Shown: positions 50,687-60,233, counted from the first letter of the stretch. The stretch is DNA of 64,000 nucleotides from Glaesserella parasuis (GCF_002015085.1 NZ_MUXW01000002.1:1-64000), one strand, 5' to 3'. Numbers and translations: made by a program. Notes: generated from the letters alone by a model not told the origin.

Positions 50687-51799
50687 ATGCAATTTAATCA
50701 AATTCAAGGGGTAATTTTAGCGGGGGGGCTTGCTCGTCGTTTGAATGGGGTACAAAAAGGATTGCAACTTCTACAAGGTAAACCTCTGATTTCTCATATT
50801 TTGGAAAGATTATCCCCACAAATTTGCAAAATCTGGTTGAATGTGAACCGCTTGCAAGCGCAGTATCAGCAACACTATCCTGATATTCCGCTTTATGCCG
50901 ATTGTCTTGAAGGCTTTCAAGGGGCATTAAGCGGTATGTTAGCTGGCTTTGAGCAAATTGATAGTGAATATTTGCTATTTGTCCCTTGCGATAGCCCATT
51001 TTTACCTGAAAATCTTGCCGTAAAACTAAGTACAGCCTTACAGATCAACAATGCTCAAATTGCCTTTGCCCACGACGGTGAACGCCCACACCCGACTTTT
51101 GCTTTAATCCATCGTTCTGTCGTACCTGCATTACAAGATTACCTGAATAATGGCGAACGCCGTCTATTTCAGTTTTTCCAAAGCCAACGCAGTATTGCCG
51201 TTGATTTTTCCGAACAAAAACAGGCGTTTAACAATTTTAATACCCCAGAAGATTTTCTTCCGTATTCCCTCCCTCCGCTTGCGGGGGGAGATGTCCGCAG
51301 GACAGAGGGGGGCGTTCCGTTGCTTGCAGTGACAGGTTATAGTGGCACAGGCAAAACCACTTTACTTGAAAAGCTCATTCCCCAGTTAAATCAAAAAGGG
51401 ATAAAAGTAGGTTTAATTAAGCACTCTCATCATAATGTCGATGTCGATAAAGCAGGAAAAGACAGCCATCGCCTACGTTTAGCAGGGGCAAATCCGACAA
51501 TGATTGTGTGTGAACAGCGTTGGGCGATGATGGTGGAAACGAATACTCTCGCGTCTTTTAATGTACTGGTAAAACAGATGGAAACACAAAATGTCGATCT
51601 GATTTTAGTCGAAGGCTTCAAACACGAAACCTTGCCGAAAATTCAGCTACACCGAAAAGAGATGGATAAACCCTTACCTGAGTTAGATCCTTTCACCCTT
51701 GCCACCGCAACGGATTATCCGTTGGAAAGAGAAAATCTGTTGGATATTAATAATGTGGAGCAGATTGCGGAGTTTGTGGTGGGTGTTTTGGAAGGGTAA
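50687..51799 (+). CDS. mobAB: MobA-MobB fusion (molybdenum cofactor guanylyltransferase)
   Basis: A 370-aa fusion. Residues about 1-195 are MobA (LAGGLARRLNGVQKG, VPCDSPFLPENL), which attaches GMP to molybdopterin to form bis-MGD needed by NapA. From about 210 it is MobB (VTGYSGTGKTTLLEKLIP), a GTP-binding helper. The join (about 197-209, SLPPLAGGDVRRTEGGV) is encoded by a G/C-rich repeat, so fusion may have come from repeat insertion between two genes. Confidence 0.9.
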   Translation: MQFNQIQGVILAGGLARRLNGVQKGLQLLQGKPLISHILERLSPQICKIWLNVNRLQAQYQQHYPDIPLYADCLEGFQGALSGMLAGFEQIDSEYLLFVPCDSPFLPENLAVKLSTALQINNAQIAFAHDGERPHPTFALIHRSVVPALQDYLNNGERRLFQFFQSQRSIAVDFSEQKQAFNNFNTPEDFLPYSLPPLAGGDVRRTEGGVPLLAVTGYSGTGKTTLLEKLIPQLNQKGIKVGLIKHSHHNVDVDKAGKDSHRLRLAGANPTMIVCEQRWAMMVETNTLASFNVLVKQMETQNVDLILVEGFKHETLPKIQLHRKEMDKPLPELDPFTLATATDYPLERENLLDINNVEQIAEFVVGVLEG

Positions 51800-51818
51800 C
51801 GTATTGGAGCTAATAAAC

Positions 51819-52337
51819 GACATAGTAGGAAAATTTATGTAGCAACTGCTACATAATATCGATAGTATAAGGCTTTAAGCCCTCTTTTTGAAACATGAAC
51901 AAAAAACTGCCCATTTTGCCAAAGCCTGAAAATAAAAAAACATAGGACATCAAAGAATATTCAACGATATTTTTGTCATAAGTGTCATAAAACATTTTCT
52001 CTTAAGAATAAATTAGATCCAATAAAAATTTGGACTGATTACACATCTGGAAAACAAACCTATCAACATTCCTTATAAATATCGTAATGTAAGAAGTACT
52101 TATACCAGTTTAAATCGTTATATAGATTTTATTTTTACCTATGAGAAATATTCTGAATTAAATATAGAAAAGACTATAGATCACTTAGAGGGATTATTTA
52201 GAAAACTTGAGTGGAAATTAAATAATTACAAGGGGTTAACGAAATCTATAACACGTTGTTTATAAATAATTTTTAAATAAAAAGAGTTGCTAATATTTAA
52301 AGAAAATAAACATTAGCAACTATTTTGTCTACTATGC
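51819..52337 (+). mobile_element. Decayed IS256-type element, internally deleted
   Basis: This stretch of about 520 bases holds broken pieces of the same transposase family as 30298-31212: an N-terminal zinc-ribbon part (about 51896-52070, with frameshifts; KTFSLKNKLDPIKIWTDY) joined to the C-terminal part (PYKYRNVRSTYTSLNRYIDFIF, to 52265). The ends resemble the GGCATAGTAGACAAAATAGT terminal repeat. No intact gene remains. 52338-52466 holds nothing I can name. Confidence 0.75.
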
Positions 52338-52466
52338 TAGATATCTATATTAGCATATAACCATAAATAATAGTTTACTGCTTATAGTAAATCATCTCCT
52401 TAGCCACCAATCTATACTTTATATTCTAAATTACTTTAGATTAGACATAGTAAGTCATTGGTAAGA

Positions 52467-53255
52467 TTAAATTTCCTTCCACCCTAACTCCTGCGAAATA
52501 GTTTGTGCAGTTTGTTGTACCTCGCGTAGAAAATCACCCATCGTATATTCATTCAAACGATGAATAGATGTTGAAACTGAAATGGCATATTCCACTCTGC
52601 CAAGGTGATTAAATACAGGTACAGCGAGGCAGCACACGCCAAGTTCATTTTCTTCCCTATCCATAGCAAAACCAGATTGAAGAATGTCATTGAGTTCTTG
52701 ACGCATAGCTTGAATGTCCGTAATGGTTTTGCAAGTTCTTTGCTCAATCTGACCGCTATGTGCCTGCCAATAACGATCTAAATATTCTTTATTTTCTTCA
52801 TAAGCAAGATAAAGTTTACCCATTGCAGAACAATAAAGTGGCAAATGTTGTCCAATATAGGCGCGCGTTTTCATCATACCCATTGTTGGCTCGAGCTTGT
52901 AAATCATAATCGCGTGATCGTCTTCTCGCTTTGAAAAATTGACGGTTTCACCTAAGGCAAGATTTAATCGTTCTAAATGCGGGGAAGCTAAATGAATAAT
53001 ATTCATTGAAGCAAGGGTTTTCTGCCCTAAACTTAGACATTTTGTTGTTAAACGATAGCTACCAACAGAACTTGCTGCTTTCACATACCCCTCGTTTTGT
53101 AACCCTTGCAGTAAACGGTGTACGGTACTTTTGTTAAGTTCTGAAATTTCAGCCAATTTCGCTAGTGGGCAACCATTTGGAAAGTTACTTAAAATATCCA
53201 TTAAACGTAAACCACGAATAAGGCTTTGATTTCCACCACTTTTTTCCTCTGCCAT
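52467..53255 (-). CDS. yiaJ: IclR-family regulator of the yia operon
   Basis: A 262-aa IclR-type protein with winged HTH (LAKLAEISELNKSTVHRLLQGLQNEGYV) and effector domain (GQHLPLYCSAMGKLYLAY, FAMDREENELGVCCLAVPVF). It is divergent from yiaK, as yiaJ is in E. coli, and probably represses the operon. Confidence 0.85.
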   Translation of the reverse strand: MAEEKSGGNQSLIRGLRLMDILSNFPNGCPLAKLAEISELNKSTVHRLLQGLQNEGYVKAASSVGSYRLTTKCLSLGQKTLASMNIIHLASPHLERLNLALGETVNFSKREDDHAIMIYKLEPTMGMMKTRAYIGQHLPLYCSAMGKLYLAYEENKEYLDRYWQAHSGQIEQRTCKTITDIQAMRQELNDILQSGFAMDREENELGVCCLAVPVFNHLGRVEYAISVSTSIHRLNEYTMGDFLREVQQTAQTISQELGWKEI

Positions 53256-53336
53256 TCTGTTCTCCTATTTCATTTTATACCTCCTATCATAGCATATTTT
53301 TCTCTTTCATATTTTGGAATGCAATCCCATAAAAAT

Positions 53337-53352
53337 GAGATCTTACTCACAA
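53337..53352 (+). promoter_or_regulatory. CRP-like site before yiaK
   Basis: TGAGATCTTACTCACA resembles the CRP consensus with one arm imperfect. It lies in the divergent iclR/yiaK region, 128 bases before yiaK. Confidence 0.5.
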
Positions 53353-53479
53353 AACTAAAACTTTACAAATAACATATTGATTTTAAATGGTTTTTATTTT
53401 TATGGTTTGATTGACTTTTAATCTGTTTAGGTTTAATTTATGAAATATCATTTTGATATATGAAACAAAGGGGTTGCTA

Positions 53480-54478
53480 ATGAAAGTATCATATCAAGAG
53501 CTTAAAGCCGAATTTAAACGTGTGCTACTTGCCCGCAATGTTCGTGAAGAGATTGCAGAAGAGTGTGCCACAATGTTTGCTGACACTACCCAAGCGGGTG
53601 TTTATTCTCACGGTGTAAACCGTTTTCCTCGTTTTATTCAACAGTTAGAAAAGGGCGATGTTATTCCTGATGCAGTGCCAACTAAAGTGCTTTCGTTAGG
53701 GGCGATTGAACAATGGGACGCACATCAAGCCATCGGTAACTTAACTGCTAAAAAAATGATGGATAGAGCAATGGAAATTGCTGACCAATTTGGTATCGGT
53801 GTAGTGGCATTAAAAAATGCAAATCACTGGATGCGTGGCGGCGGTTATGGCTGGCAAGCTGCTGAGAAAGGTTATATCGGCATTTGTTGGACAAACGCCC
53901 TTGCGGTAATGCCACCTTGGGGGGCAAAAGAGTGCCGTATCGGAACAAATCCATTAATTATTGCTGTACCAAGTAACCCAATCACAATGGTTGATATGTC
54001 TTGCTCAATGTACTCTTACGGTATGTTGGAAGTTCATCGTTTAGCGGGGCGCCAAACCTTTGTTGATGCTGGTTTTGATGATGACGGCAATCTCACTCGT
54101 GATCCGGGTACCGTTGAGAAAAACCGTCGCTTATTACCTGCAGGTTTCTGGAAAGGTTCTGGTTTATCTATCGTGTTAGATATGATTGCTACCTTACTTT
54201 CTAATGGTCTATCGACTGCTGCGGTGACAGAAGATAAAGATGATGAATATTGTGTTTCACAAATCTTTATTGCAATCGAAGTTGATCGCTTAATTGATGG
54301 CAAAACCAAAGAAGAAAAACTTGAACGGATTATGGATTATGTCCGCACAGCGGAACGTTCTGATCCAAATGTGGCAATTCGCTTACCAGGACACGAATTT
54401 ACCACTATTCTGGCAGAGAACAAAGCGAATGGTATTCCTGTAGATGATACCGTTTGGGCGAAATTGAAGTCGCTATAA
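53480..54478 (+). CDS. yiaK: 2,3-diketo-L-gulonate reductase
   Basis: A 332-aa enzyme of the malate/L-lactate dehydrogenase family (SHGVNRFPRFIQQLEKGDV, ALKNANHWMRGGGYGWQAAEKG, PPWGAKECRIGTNPL). Reduces 2,3-diketo-L-gulonate. The start at 53480 has AAAGGGG upstream and gives the family N-terminus (MKVSYQELKAEF). Confidence 0.92.
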   Translation: MKVSYQELKAEFKRVLLARNVREEIAEECATMFADTTQAGVYSHGVNRFPRFIQQLEKGDVIPDAVPTKVLSLGAIEQWDAHQAIGNLTAKKMMDRAMEIADQFGIGVVALKNANHWMRGGGYGWQAAEKGYIGICWTNALAVMPPWGAKECRIGTNPLIIAVPSNPITMVDMSCSMYSYGMLEVHRLAGRQTFVDAGFDDDGNLTRDPGTVEKNRRLLPAGFWKGSGLSIVLDMIATLLSNGLSTAAVTEDKDDEYCVSQIFIAIEVDRLIDGKTKEEKLERIMDYVRTAERSDPNVAIRLPGHEFTTILAENKANGIPVDDTVWAKLKSL

Positions 54479-54526
54479 ACATATAGCGATCCAATTTTCC
54501 ATCTTTTTTACTAAAAGGAGGATGAA

Positions 54527-54994
54527 ATGTTCTTCGGTCACATTTCCAACGTAAACAAAAGCCAATATCCGAAAGCAATTCAATTTGCTCTAGATTACTT
54601 ACAAAATACCGACTTTGATCGCCTTGAAGTAGGGCGTTATTCACTGAAAGAAGATCGTATTTATGTACAAGTTCTTGATTTAGATACTAAACCTAAATCT
54701 GCTTACCAGCCAGAAGTTCACCGAAATTACTTAGACGTACAATATTTACATCGGGGAAAGGAAATAATGGCAAGTGCGATTGATTTAGGGCAAAACCCTG
54801 TTGCAACAGCCTATGATCCAGAGCGAGATATTCAATACTACTCAGCCGTTGAGCAAGAAAATGAATTTCACTGTGTTGAAGGGAATTTCGCAGTCTTTTT
54901 TCCTGAAGATACCCACCGTACTGCCATTTACGACGGCACGGAAATGATCCGCAAAATCGTCGTCAAAATCGCAATGAGCGAAATTGAGGTGTAA
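54527..54994 (+). CDS. yiaL: YhcH/YjgK/YiaL family protein
   Basis: A 155-aa cupin-like DUF386 protein (DYLQNTDFDRLEVGRYSLKEDRIYVQVLD, HRNYLDVQYLHRGKE, FFPEDTHRTAI). Members are associated with sugar-acid or sialic-acid catabolism; a metal-binding His/Glu set is visible. SD AAAGGAGG. Confidence 0.9.
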   Translation: MFFGHISNVNKSQYPKAIQFALDYLQNTDFDRLEVGRYSLKEDRIYVQVLDLDTKPKSAYQPEVHRNYLDVQYLHRGKEIMASAIDLGQNPVATAYDPERDIQYYSAVEQENEFHCVEGNFAVFFPEDTHRTAIYDGTEMIRKIVVKIAMSEIEV

Positions 54995-54995
54995 T

Positions 54996-55478
54996 ATGAA
55001 ATCTCTAGCACTTTATACGAGCAAAGCCCTTGAGTTTCTTGTGGTGATCATCTTATCTACGATGGCTTGTTTGGTCTTTTTAAACGTTGTTCTGCGTTAT
55101 GGATTTAATAGCAGTATTAACATAACCGAAGAAGTTTCCCGTTATTTGTTTGTGTGGCTGACATTCTTAGGAGCAATTCTTGCTTTTAGCGATAATCAAC
55201 ATGTTAGTGTCACTATGCTTACCGACAAACTTTCCCCTACCACACGCCATATCCTTCGTCTATTTACAGATAGCATTATGTTATTTTGCTGCTATCTCGT
55301 TGTGCAAGGTGGCTGGGTTCAATTCCAATTAAATCTTCATAACTTATCGCCTATATCTGAAATACCAACGGGAGTAACGTATCTTGCAGCGGTTATTTCA
55401 GGAGTGTTTATTGCAATATTAATTGCCACAAGAGTGATATCAACAGCAGCAATACTTATTAGAGGAGAAACCAAATGA
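54996..55478 (+). CDS. yiaM: TRAP transporter small membrane subunit
   Basis: A 160-aa DctQ-type subunit with four membrane segments (NITEEVSRYLFVWLTFLGAILAF). It starts 1 base after the yiaL stop and overlaps yiaN by ATGA. Confidence 0.9.
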   Translation: MKSLALYTSKALEFLVVIILSTMACLVFLNVVLRYGFNSSINITEEVSRYLFVWLTFLGAILAFSDNQHVSVTMLTDKLSPTTRHILRLFTDSIMLFCCYLVVQGGWVQFQLNLHNLSPISEIPTGVTYLAAVISGVFIAILIATRVISTAAILIRGETK

Positions 55479-56752
55479 CGGTGGTAATTTTCCTTTCTGT
55501 ACTATTAGGTGCAATTATTTTAGGCATACCTGTTGCCTTTGCTCTCTTAGTTTGTGGCATCGCATTAATGTTACATCTTGATCTGTTTGATGCACAAATT
55601 CTTGCTCAACAAATTGTCAGTGGTGCAGATAGCTTTTCATTAATGGCTATTCCGTTCTTCATTCTTGCAGGTGAAATAATGAATGAGGGGGGACTATCCA
55701 AACGAATTATTGATCTGCCGATGAAATTAGTCGGACATAAACGTGGTGGATTAGGTTTTGTGGCAATTTTAGCGGCAATGATTATGGCGAGCCTTTCCGG
55801 TTCTGCCGTAGCCGATACAGCCGCTGTCGCTGCCATGTTGTTACCGATGATGAAAACGACGGGCTATCCGGTGGATAAATCCGCAGGTTTAATCGGCACC
55901 GCAGGAATTATAGCTCCGATCATTCCACCTTCTATTCCGTTTATTGTCTTCGGTGTTGCCAGCGGTGTATCTATTACCAAATTATTCTTAGCAGGCATTT
56001 TTCCTGGTATTATGATGGGAGTTTGTTTAGCGGCACTTTGGTGGTGGCAGGCAAAACGTCTTAATTTAATGACATTCTCAAAAGCGACGAAACAAGAGCT
56101 TTGTATTTCCTTTAAAAATAGTATCTGGGCGTTGATGCTGCCCGTGATTATCATCGGTGGTTTCCGTTCTGGAATGTTCACACCAACCGAAGCGGGGGCA
56201 GTTGCGACGTTCTATGCGTTGGTCGTATCGCTCTTTGTTTATCGTGAACTCAAGCTAAAAGATCTGTATAAAGTCCTACTCAATGCAGGAAAAACAACCG
56301 CTGTTGTAATGTTCCTTGTTGCAGCAGCAAATGTCACGGGCTGGTTAATTACCGTAGCAGAATTACCACAAATGATGACAGAATTACTTGAACCGCTCAT
56401 CGGTTCTCCAACTCTATTACTTATCGTGATTATGATTGCCGTATTCATCATCGGAATGGTAATGGACTTAACACCTACGGTTTTAATTCTCACACCAGTA
56501 TTAATGCCACTTATTGAAGAAGCAGGTATTGACCCTGTTTATTTCGGCGTACTGTTTATCTTAAATACCTCTATCGGCTTAATTACTCCACCTGTCGGTA
56601 ACGTGCTGAACGTAATTACTGGAGTTTCCAAACTACCGTTTGATCAAGCCGCTAAAGGTATTCTGCCATATATGTTGATGATGGCATTGCTATTTACCTT
56701 TGTCTTCTTCCCATCATTAATTTTAACGCCACTTTCGTGGATGCAACCTTAA
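55475..56752 (+). CDS. yiaN: TRAP transporter large membrane subunit
   Basis: A 425-aa DctM-type permease with about 12 membrane segments (FSLMAIPFFILAGEIMNEGGLS, MIMASLSGSAVADTAAVA, PPSIPFIVFGVASGVS). Forms the sodium-driven 2,3-diketo-L-gulonate importer with YiaM and YiaO. Confidence 0.93.
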   Translation: MTVVIFLSVLLGAIILGIPVAFALLVCGIALMLHLDLFDAQILAQQIVSGADSFSLMAIPFFILAGEIMNEGGLSKRIIDLPMKLVGHKRGGLGFVAILAAMIMASLSGSAVADTAAVAAMLLPMMKTTGYPVDKSAGLIGTAGIIAPIIPPSIPFIVFGVASGVSITKLFLAGIFPGIMMGVCLAALWWWQAKRLNLMTFSKATKQELCISFKNSIWALMLPVIIIGGFRSGMFTPTEAGAVATFYALVVSLFVYRELKLKDLYKVLLNAGKTTAVVMFLVAAANVTGWLITVAELPQMMTELLEPLIGSPTLLLIVIMIAVFIIGMVMDLTPTVLILTPVLMPLIEEAGIDPVYFGVLFILNTSIGLITPPVGNVLNVITGVSKLPFDQAAKGILPYMLMMALLFTFVFFPSLILTPLSWMQP

Positions 56753-56770
56753 TTTTACAAGGAGAACACT

Positions 56771-57757
56771 ATGAAACTGTTTAATCTTAAAACACTCGCT
56801 GCCTTAATCGCTTCTGCTGTCTTGTTTAGTGGAACGGCGAACGCTGAAACCACCTTACGTTTTGGTTACGAAGCACCTCGTAGCGATACCCAACATACCG
56901 CAGCAAAAAAATTCAATGATTTGCTGAAAGAAAAAAGTAAGGGTGAAATCAAATTGAGCTTATTCCCTGATAGCACCTTAGGAAATGCACAAACAATGAT
57001 CGGTGCGGTGCGTGGCGGAACTATCGACATTGAAATGTCTGGCTCACCAAATTTCTCAGGTCTAGAGCCAAAATTAAATGTAATCGATATTCCTTTTATC
57101 TTTAAAAACCGTGAACACGCTTATGCTGTATTAGACGGCGAAATCGGTCAAGGTTTATTAAAAGATTTAGAAGCACAAGGATTAAAAGGCTTAGCTTTCT
57201 GGGAAGTCGGGTTCCGTTCATTTACTAACTCAAAACACCCAGTCAAATCACCTGAAGATATCAAGGGGTTAAAAGTCCGTACTAACCAAAACCCAATGTA
57301 TATTCAGGCATTTAGCCTACTTGGTGCAAATCCTGTGCCGATGCCACTTTCTGAACTTTATACCGCGCTTGAAACACGAGCAGTAGATGCACAAGAACAC
57401 CCAATCGGTATTTTCTGGTCAGCTAAACTTTATGAAGTACAAAAACATTTAAGTTTAACTAATCACGGCTATACCCCATTAATTGTTGTAATGAACAAAG
57501 CGAAATTCGACAGTTTCTCACCAGAATTACAACAAGCAATTCTTGATGCAGCCAAAGAAGCTGGCAACTATCAACGCCAACTTAACTTAGAGAATGAAAA
57601 AGAGATCATCGCTAAATTACAAAAAGCAGGTATTCAAGTGATTGAAGAAGTAGATAACAAACCGTTTAAAGCCATCATTGAAGCAGATGTTCGCAAAGCC
57701 TTTATTGAGAAAAACGGCAGTGAATTAGTTGAAAAAATTGATGGGTTAGCGAAATAA
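56771..57757 (+). CDS. yiaO: TRAP solute-binding protein
   Basis: A 328-aa DctP-type periplasmic binding protein. Signal peptide (MKLFNLKTLAALIASAVLFS...) and family segments FWEVGFRSFTNSKHPVKSPEDIKGLKVR and ALETRAVDAQEHP. The binding Arg in VRTNQNP is present. Confidence 0.93.
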   Translation: MKLFNLKTLAALIASAVLFSGTANAETTLRFGYEAPRSDTQHTAAKKFNDLLKEKSKGEIKLSLFPDSTLGNAQTMIGAVRGGTIDIEMSGSPNFSGLEPKLNVIDIPFIFKNREHAYAVLDGEIGQGLLKDLEAQGLKGLAFWEVGFRSFTNSKHPVKSPEDIKGLKVRTNQNPMYIQAFSLLGANPVPMPLSELYTALETRAVDAQEHPIGIFWSAKLYEVQKHLSLTNHGYTPLIVVMNKAKFDSFSPELQQAILDAAKEAGNYQRQLNLENEKEIIAKLQKAGIQVIEEVDNKPFKAIIEADVRKAFIEKNGSELVEKIDGLAK

Positions 57758-57774
57758 TAAATCTTCTCTATCCC

Positions 57775-57800
57775 ATCCCCCTTTTTCCCCAAAGGGGGAT
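57775..57800. terminator. Hairpin between yiaO and lyxK
   Basis: ATCCCCCTTT...AAAGGGGGAT forms a 10-bp stem. It may attenuate lyxK relative to the abundant binding protein. A related hairpin follows the phage capsid gene. Confidence 0.6.
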
Positions 57801-57830
57801 TTGCTAATACAGAAATAAAAAGGAACTCAA

Positions 57831-59282
57831 ATGAACTACTACTTAGGCATTGATTGTGGTGGCACTTTTATTAAAGCAGCACTGTTTGATCGTCACGGAC
57901 AAATCTGCGGACTTGCTCGTGAAAATGTAGCGGTCATCAGCGAAAAAGCAGGTTATGCAGAAAGGGATATGGCTCAACTTTGGCAAGTCTGTGCCAATGT
58001 TATTCACCAAACACTTGAAAAAAGTGATGTAGAGCCAACCGCAATCAAAGGAGTAGGCATTTCAGCTCAAGGAAAAGGTGCGTTTTTACTGGATAAAAAT
58101 AAACAACCACTAGGTAGAGCGATCTTATCTTCCGACCAACGTTCTATCGACATCGTTAAACAGTGGCAAAAAGAAGGCATACCAGAAAAACTCTACCCAA
58201 TCACCCGCCAAACCTTATGGACAGGGCACCCCGTTTCCATTTTACGTTGGATAAAAGAACACGAACCAGAACGTTATGCACAAATCGGTTCTGTATTAAT
58301 GTCACACGACTACTTACGCTTTTGCCTTACTGGTGAATTACATTGTGAAGAAACCAATATTTCTGAGTCCAATCTCTACAATATGGCAGAAGGAAAATAC
58401 GATCTCCAACTTGCTGAAATACTTGGTTTGCAAGAAATCATTGATAAATTACCGCTTGTGATCGCCCCAAACCAAGTGGCAGGTTATGTGACCGAAAAGG
58501 CTTCCGCTCTTTGTGGTTTAGCGGCGGGAACACCTGTGGTCGGTGGCTTATTTGACGTCGTTTCTACCGCATTATGTGCAGGGTTAGATGATGAAACCAA
58601 ACTTAATGCCGTACTCGGTACTTGGTCGGTTGTCAGTGGTATCACAGACCATATCGATCCAAACCAAGATTTACCGTTTGTTTACGGACGTTATGCACAA
58701 GCGGGCAAATTTATCGTCCACGAAGCCAGCCCAACATCAGCGGGTAATTTAGAATGGTTTATCAAACAGTGGAATTTAGATTACGCTCACATTAATCAAA
58801 CGATTGCTGAACTACCGCCTGCGACTAGCTCTGTACTGTTTGTCCCATTCCTTTATGGCTCTAACGCAGGTTTAGGTATGCAAGCAGGTTTTTATGGAAT
58901 ACAAGCACATCATACACAAGCTCATCTACTCCAAGCCATTTACGAAGGCGTACTGTTCAGCTTAATGCATCATCTCAACCGAATGCTACAACGCTTCCCG
59001 AATACTCAGATACTCCGTGTTACAGGCGGACCAACGAAGTCGCCAATTTGGTTACAAATGCTGGCGGATTTAACAGGAATGACATTAGAAGTACCGAATA
59101 TTGAAGAAACAGGTTGCTTAGGGGCAGCGATGATGGCAATGGAAGCGGCTGACGAAAATCGCCCAGAACTATTGCAACAAGCAATGCGTCAAGTGCAACC
59201 AAATCCTGAACATTTTGAAGCCTATCAACAAAAATATCAGCGTTATCAACAGTTAGTTACTACGCTGAAAGCGTTACACTAG
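57831..59282 (+). CDS. lyxK: FGGY-family sugar kinase (L-xylulose kinase type)
   Basis: A 483-aa kinase (GIDCGGTFIKAALFDRHGQ, TAMVSSDQ-like ILSSDQRS, GGLFDVVSTALCAGLDDE, RVTGGPTKSPIWLQMLADLTG). By context after yiaKLMNO it phosphorylates L-xylulose or 3-keto-L-gulonate. The sgbH/U/E genes that follow in E. coli are absent here. Confidence 0.88.
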   Translation: MNYYLGIDCGGTFIKAALFDRHGQICGLARENVAVISEKAGYAERDMAQLWQVCANVIHQTLEKSDVEPTAIKGVGISAQGKGAFLLDKNKQPLGRAILSSDQRSIDIVKQWQKEGIPEKLYPITRQTLWTGHPVSILRWIKEHEPERYAQIGSVLMSHDYLRFCLTGELHCEETNISESNLYNMAEGKYDLQLAEILGLQEIIDKLPLVIAPNQVAGYVTEKASALCGLAAGTPVVGGLFDVVSTALCAGLDDETKLNAVLGTWSVVSGITDHIDPNQDLPFVYGRYAQAGKFIVHEASPTSAGNLEWFIKQWNLDYAHINQTIAELPPATSSVLFVPFLYGSNAGLGMQAGFYGIQAHHTQAHLLQAIYEGVLFSLMHHLNRMLQRFPNTQILRVTGGPTKSPIWLQMLADLTGMTLEVPNIEETGCLGAAMMAMEAADENRPELLQQAMRQVQPNPEHFEAYQQKYQRYQQLVTTLKALH

Positions 59283-59289
59283 ATAAGTT

Positions 59290-59336
59290 CAAGCGGTAAG
59301 ATTTATTGCAAATTTAGCAACTGCTCTTACCGCTTG
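59290..59336. terminator. Inverted uptake-signal pair after lyxK
   Basis: CAAGCGGTAAGA faces TCTTACCGCTTG across a partly paired centre. It also marks the 3' end of the NapF-like remnant. Confidence 0.72.
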
Positions 59337-59529
59337 TACATTTCCAATCCCAAGGCTCCTACAAAACAGGCAATTTTGCACTCTCCACAACCGTTGCATA
59401 CCGATACAAACAGATGTTCGGGGCAAGAAAACGGCGGGGGGCAACTTGGCGAGCGATTTCCGTACTCACACTTTTTTGCGTACCGCCAAGCAAACTGCGA
59501 AATAGCCCTCTGCGTGAAATAGTATTCAT
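59327..59529 (-). pseudogene. NapF-like ferredoxin, truncated and frameshifted
   Basis: The start at 59529 gives MNTISRRGLFRSLLGGTQK, a Tat-like/NapF-type N-terminus. In another frame the same DNA reads CPEHLFVSVCNGCGECKIAC, the first cysteine cluster of such a protein, then ends in the uptake-signal repeat. It resembles the ferredoxin gene that accompanies dms genes in Haemophilus. The shift lies in the run CCCCCCGCCG near 59430. Confidence 0.65.
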
Positions 59530-59572
59530 CGACAGATAGGCTTGATAATACTGTTCGTGGCTAAGTTCTATT

Positions 59573-59746
59573 ATGAAAAAAGAGATGAAATATCTGAATG
59601 ATATTTTACACGGTATGCAACCAAATGAAGAGTTTATAAAACTACTCACAGGTGAAGCCGCAAGAGCTGCAATTGCAACCGCAGACGCCTGTACGCTTTC
59701 TGTAAGGGAAAAACGTCGGGTTGAGTTAAGTGAAATTATTCATTAA
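59573..59746 (+). CDS. Small ORF of unknown function
   Basis: A 57-aa ORF (MKKEMKYLNDILHGMQPNEEF..., TLSVREKRRVELSEIIH). No convincing SD. It could be a fragment of a larger gene. No family recognised. Confidence 0.35.
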   Translation: MKKEMKYLNDILHGMQPNEEFIKLLTGEAARAAIATADACTLSVREKRRVELSEIIH

Positions 59747-59789
59747 ATAGTGGGAATTAGTATCTCATTTTGAAAAATAATAGTGTCGT

Positions 59790-59845
59790 AAAGTGTTCAT
59801 AAGTTGTGGTATAACAGTAAAATTATACTTGCTTATGAACACTTT
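59790..59845. repeat. Nested long hairpin
   Basis: AAAGTGTTCATAAG (59790-59803) pairs fully with CTTATGAACACTTT (59832-59845), and inside it GTATAA (59809-59814) pairs with TTATAC (59823-59828). Nothing nearby explains it. Confidence 0.65.
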
Positions 59846-59901
59846 TATTTAGTGTGTTTTGGGAGAATAGGGGGGCAAAAAGGAGTAGTGAAATACCAAT
59901 T

Positions 59902-60204
59902 TTATTCCGTCGGAGCCACTTCCTCAATCGGAGCTTGTCCTTCTGCTTCATCGGCTCTATTTGGCTGGGCTTGAGGAGCGTCTTTACCTAGCGACAATGC
60001 GTCCCATACACTTGGTTTTGCTTCAACCACAGAACCGCCACCTGTACAATAGCGTTGCCCTTTATCTTTCCAAACAGGAATTTGACGAGGGCTGGCGCAG
60101 TCCCAAGAACCGTAGCTATTGATACCTACCCATTGAATAGTTGGTATGCTTGGTAGTTTGAAAGCCAAGGGTTCGGCACGTTTAAAATAGAAGTTGTCAA
60201 GCAA
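59902..60204 (-). CDS. Unrecognised ORF, probably 5' truncated
   Basis: 100 aa (RAEPLAFKLPSIPTIQWVG..., GSWDCASPRQIPVWKDKGQR, acidic PTE end). The frame stays open upstream (ECQCLLDNF), so it looks like the C-terminal end of a larger protein. Two Cys (SWDC, RYC) are visible. I cannot assign a family; a filamentous-phage Zot tail is one untested idea. Confidence 0.4.
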   Translation of the reverse strand: MLDNFYFKRAEPLAFKLPSIPTIQWVGINSYGSWDCASPRQIPVWKDKGQRYCTGGGSVVEAKPSVWDALSLGKDAPQAQPNRADEAEGQAPIEEVAPTE

Positions 60205-60233
60205 GCACTGACATTCCTTGAATAAATTAATAC

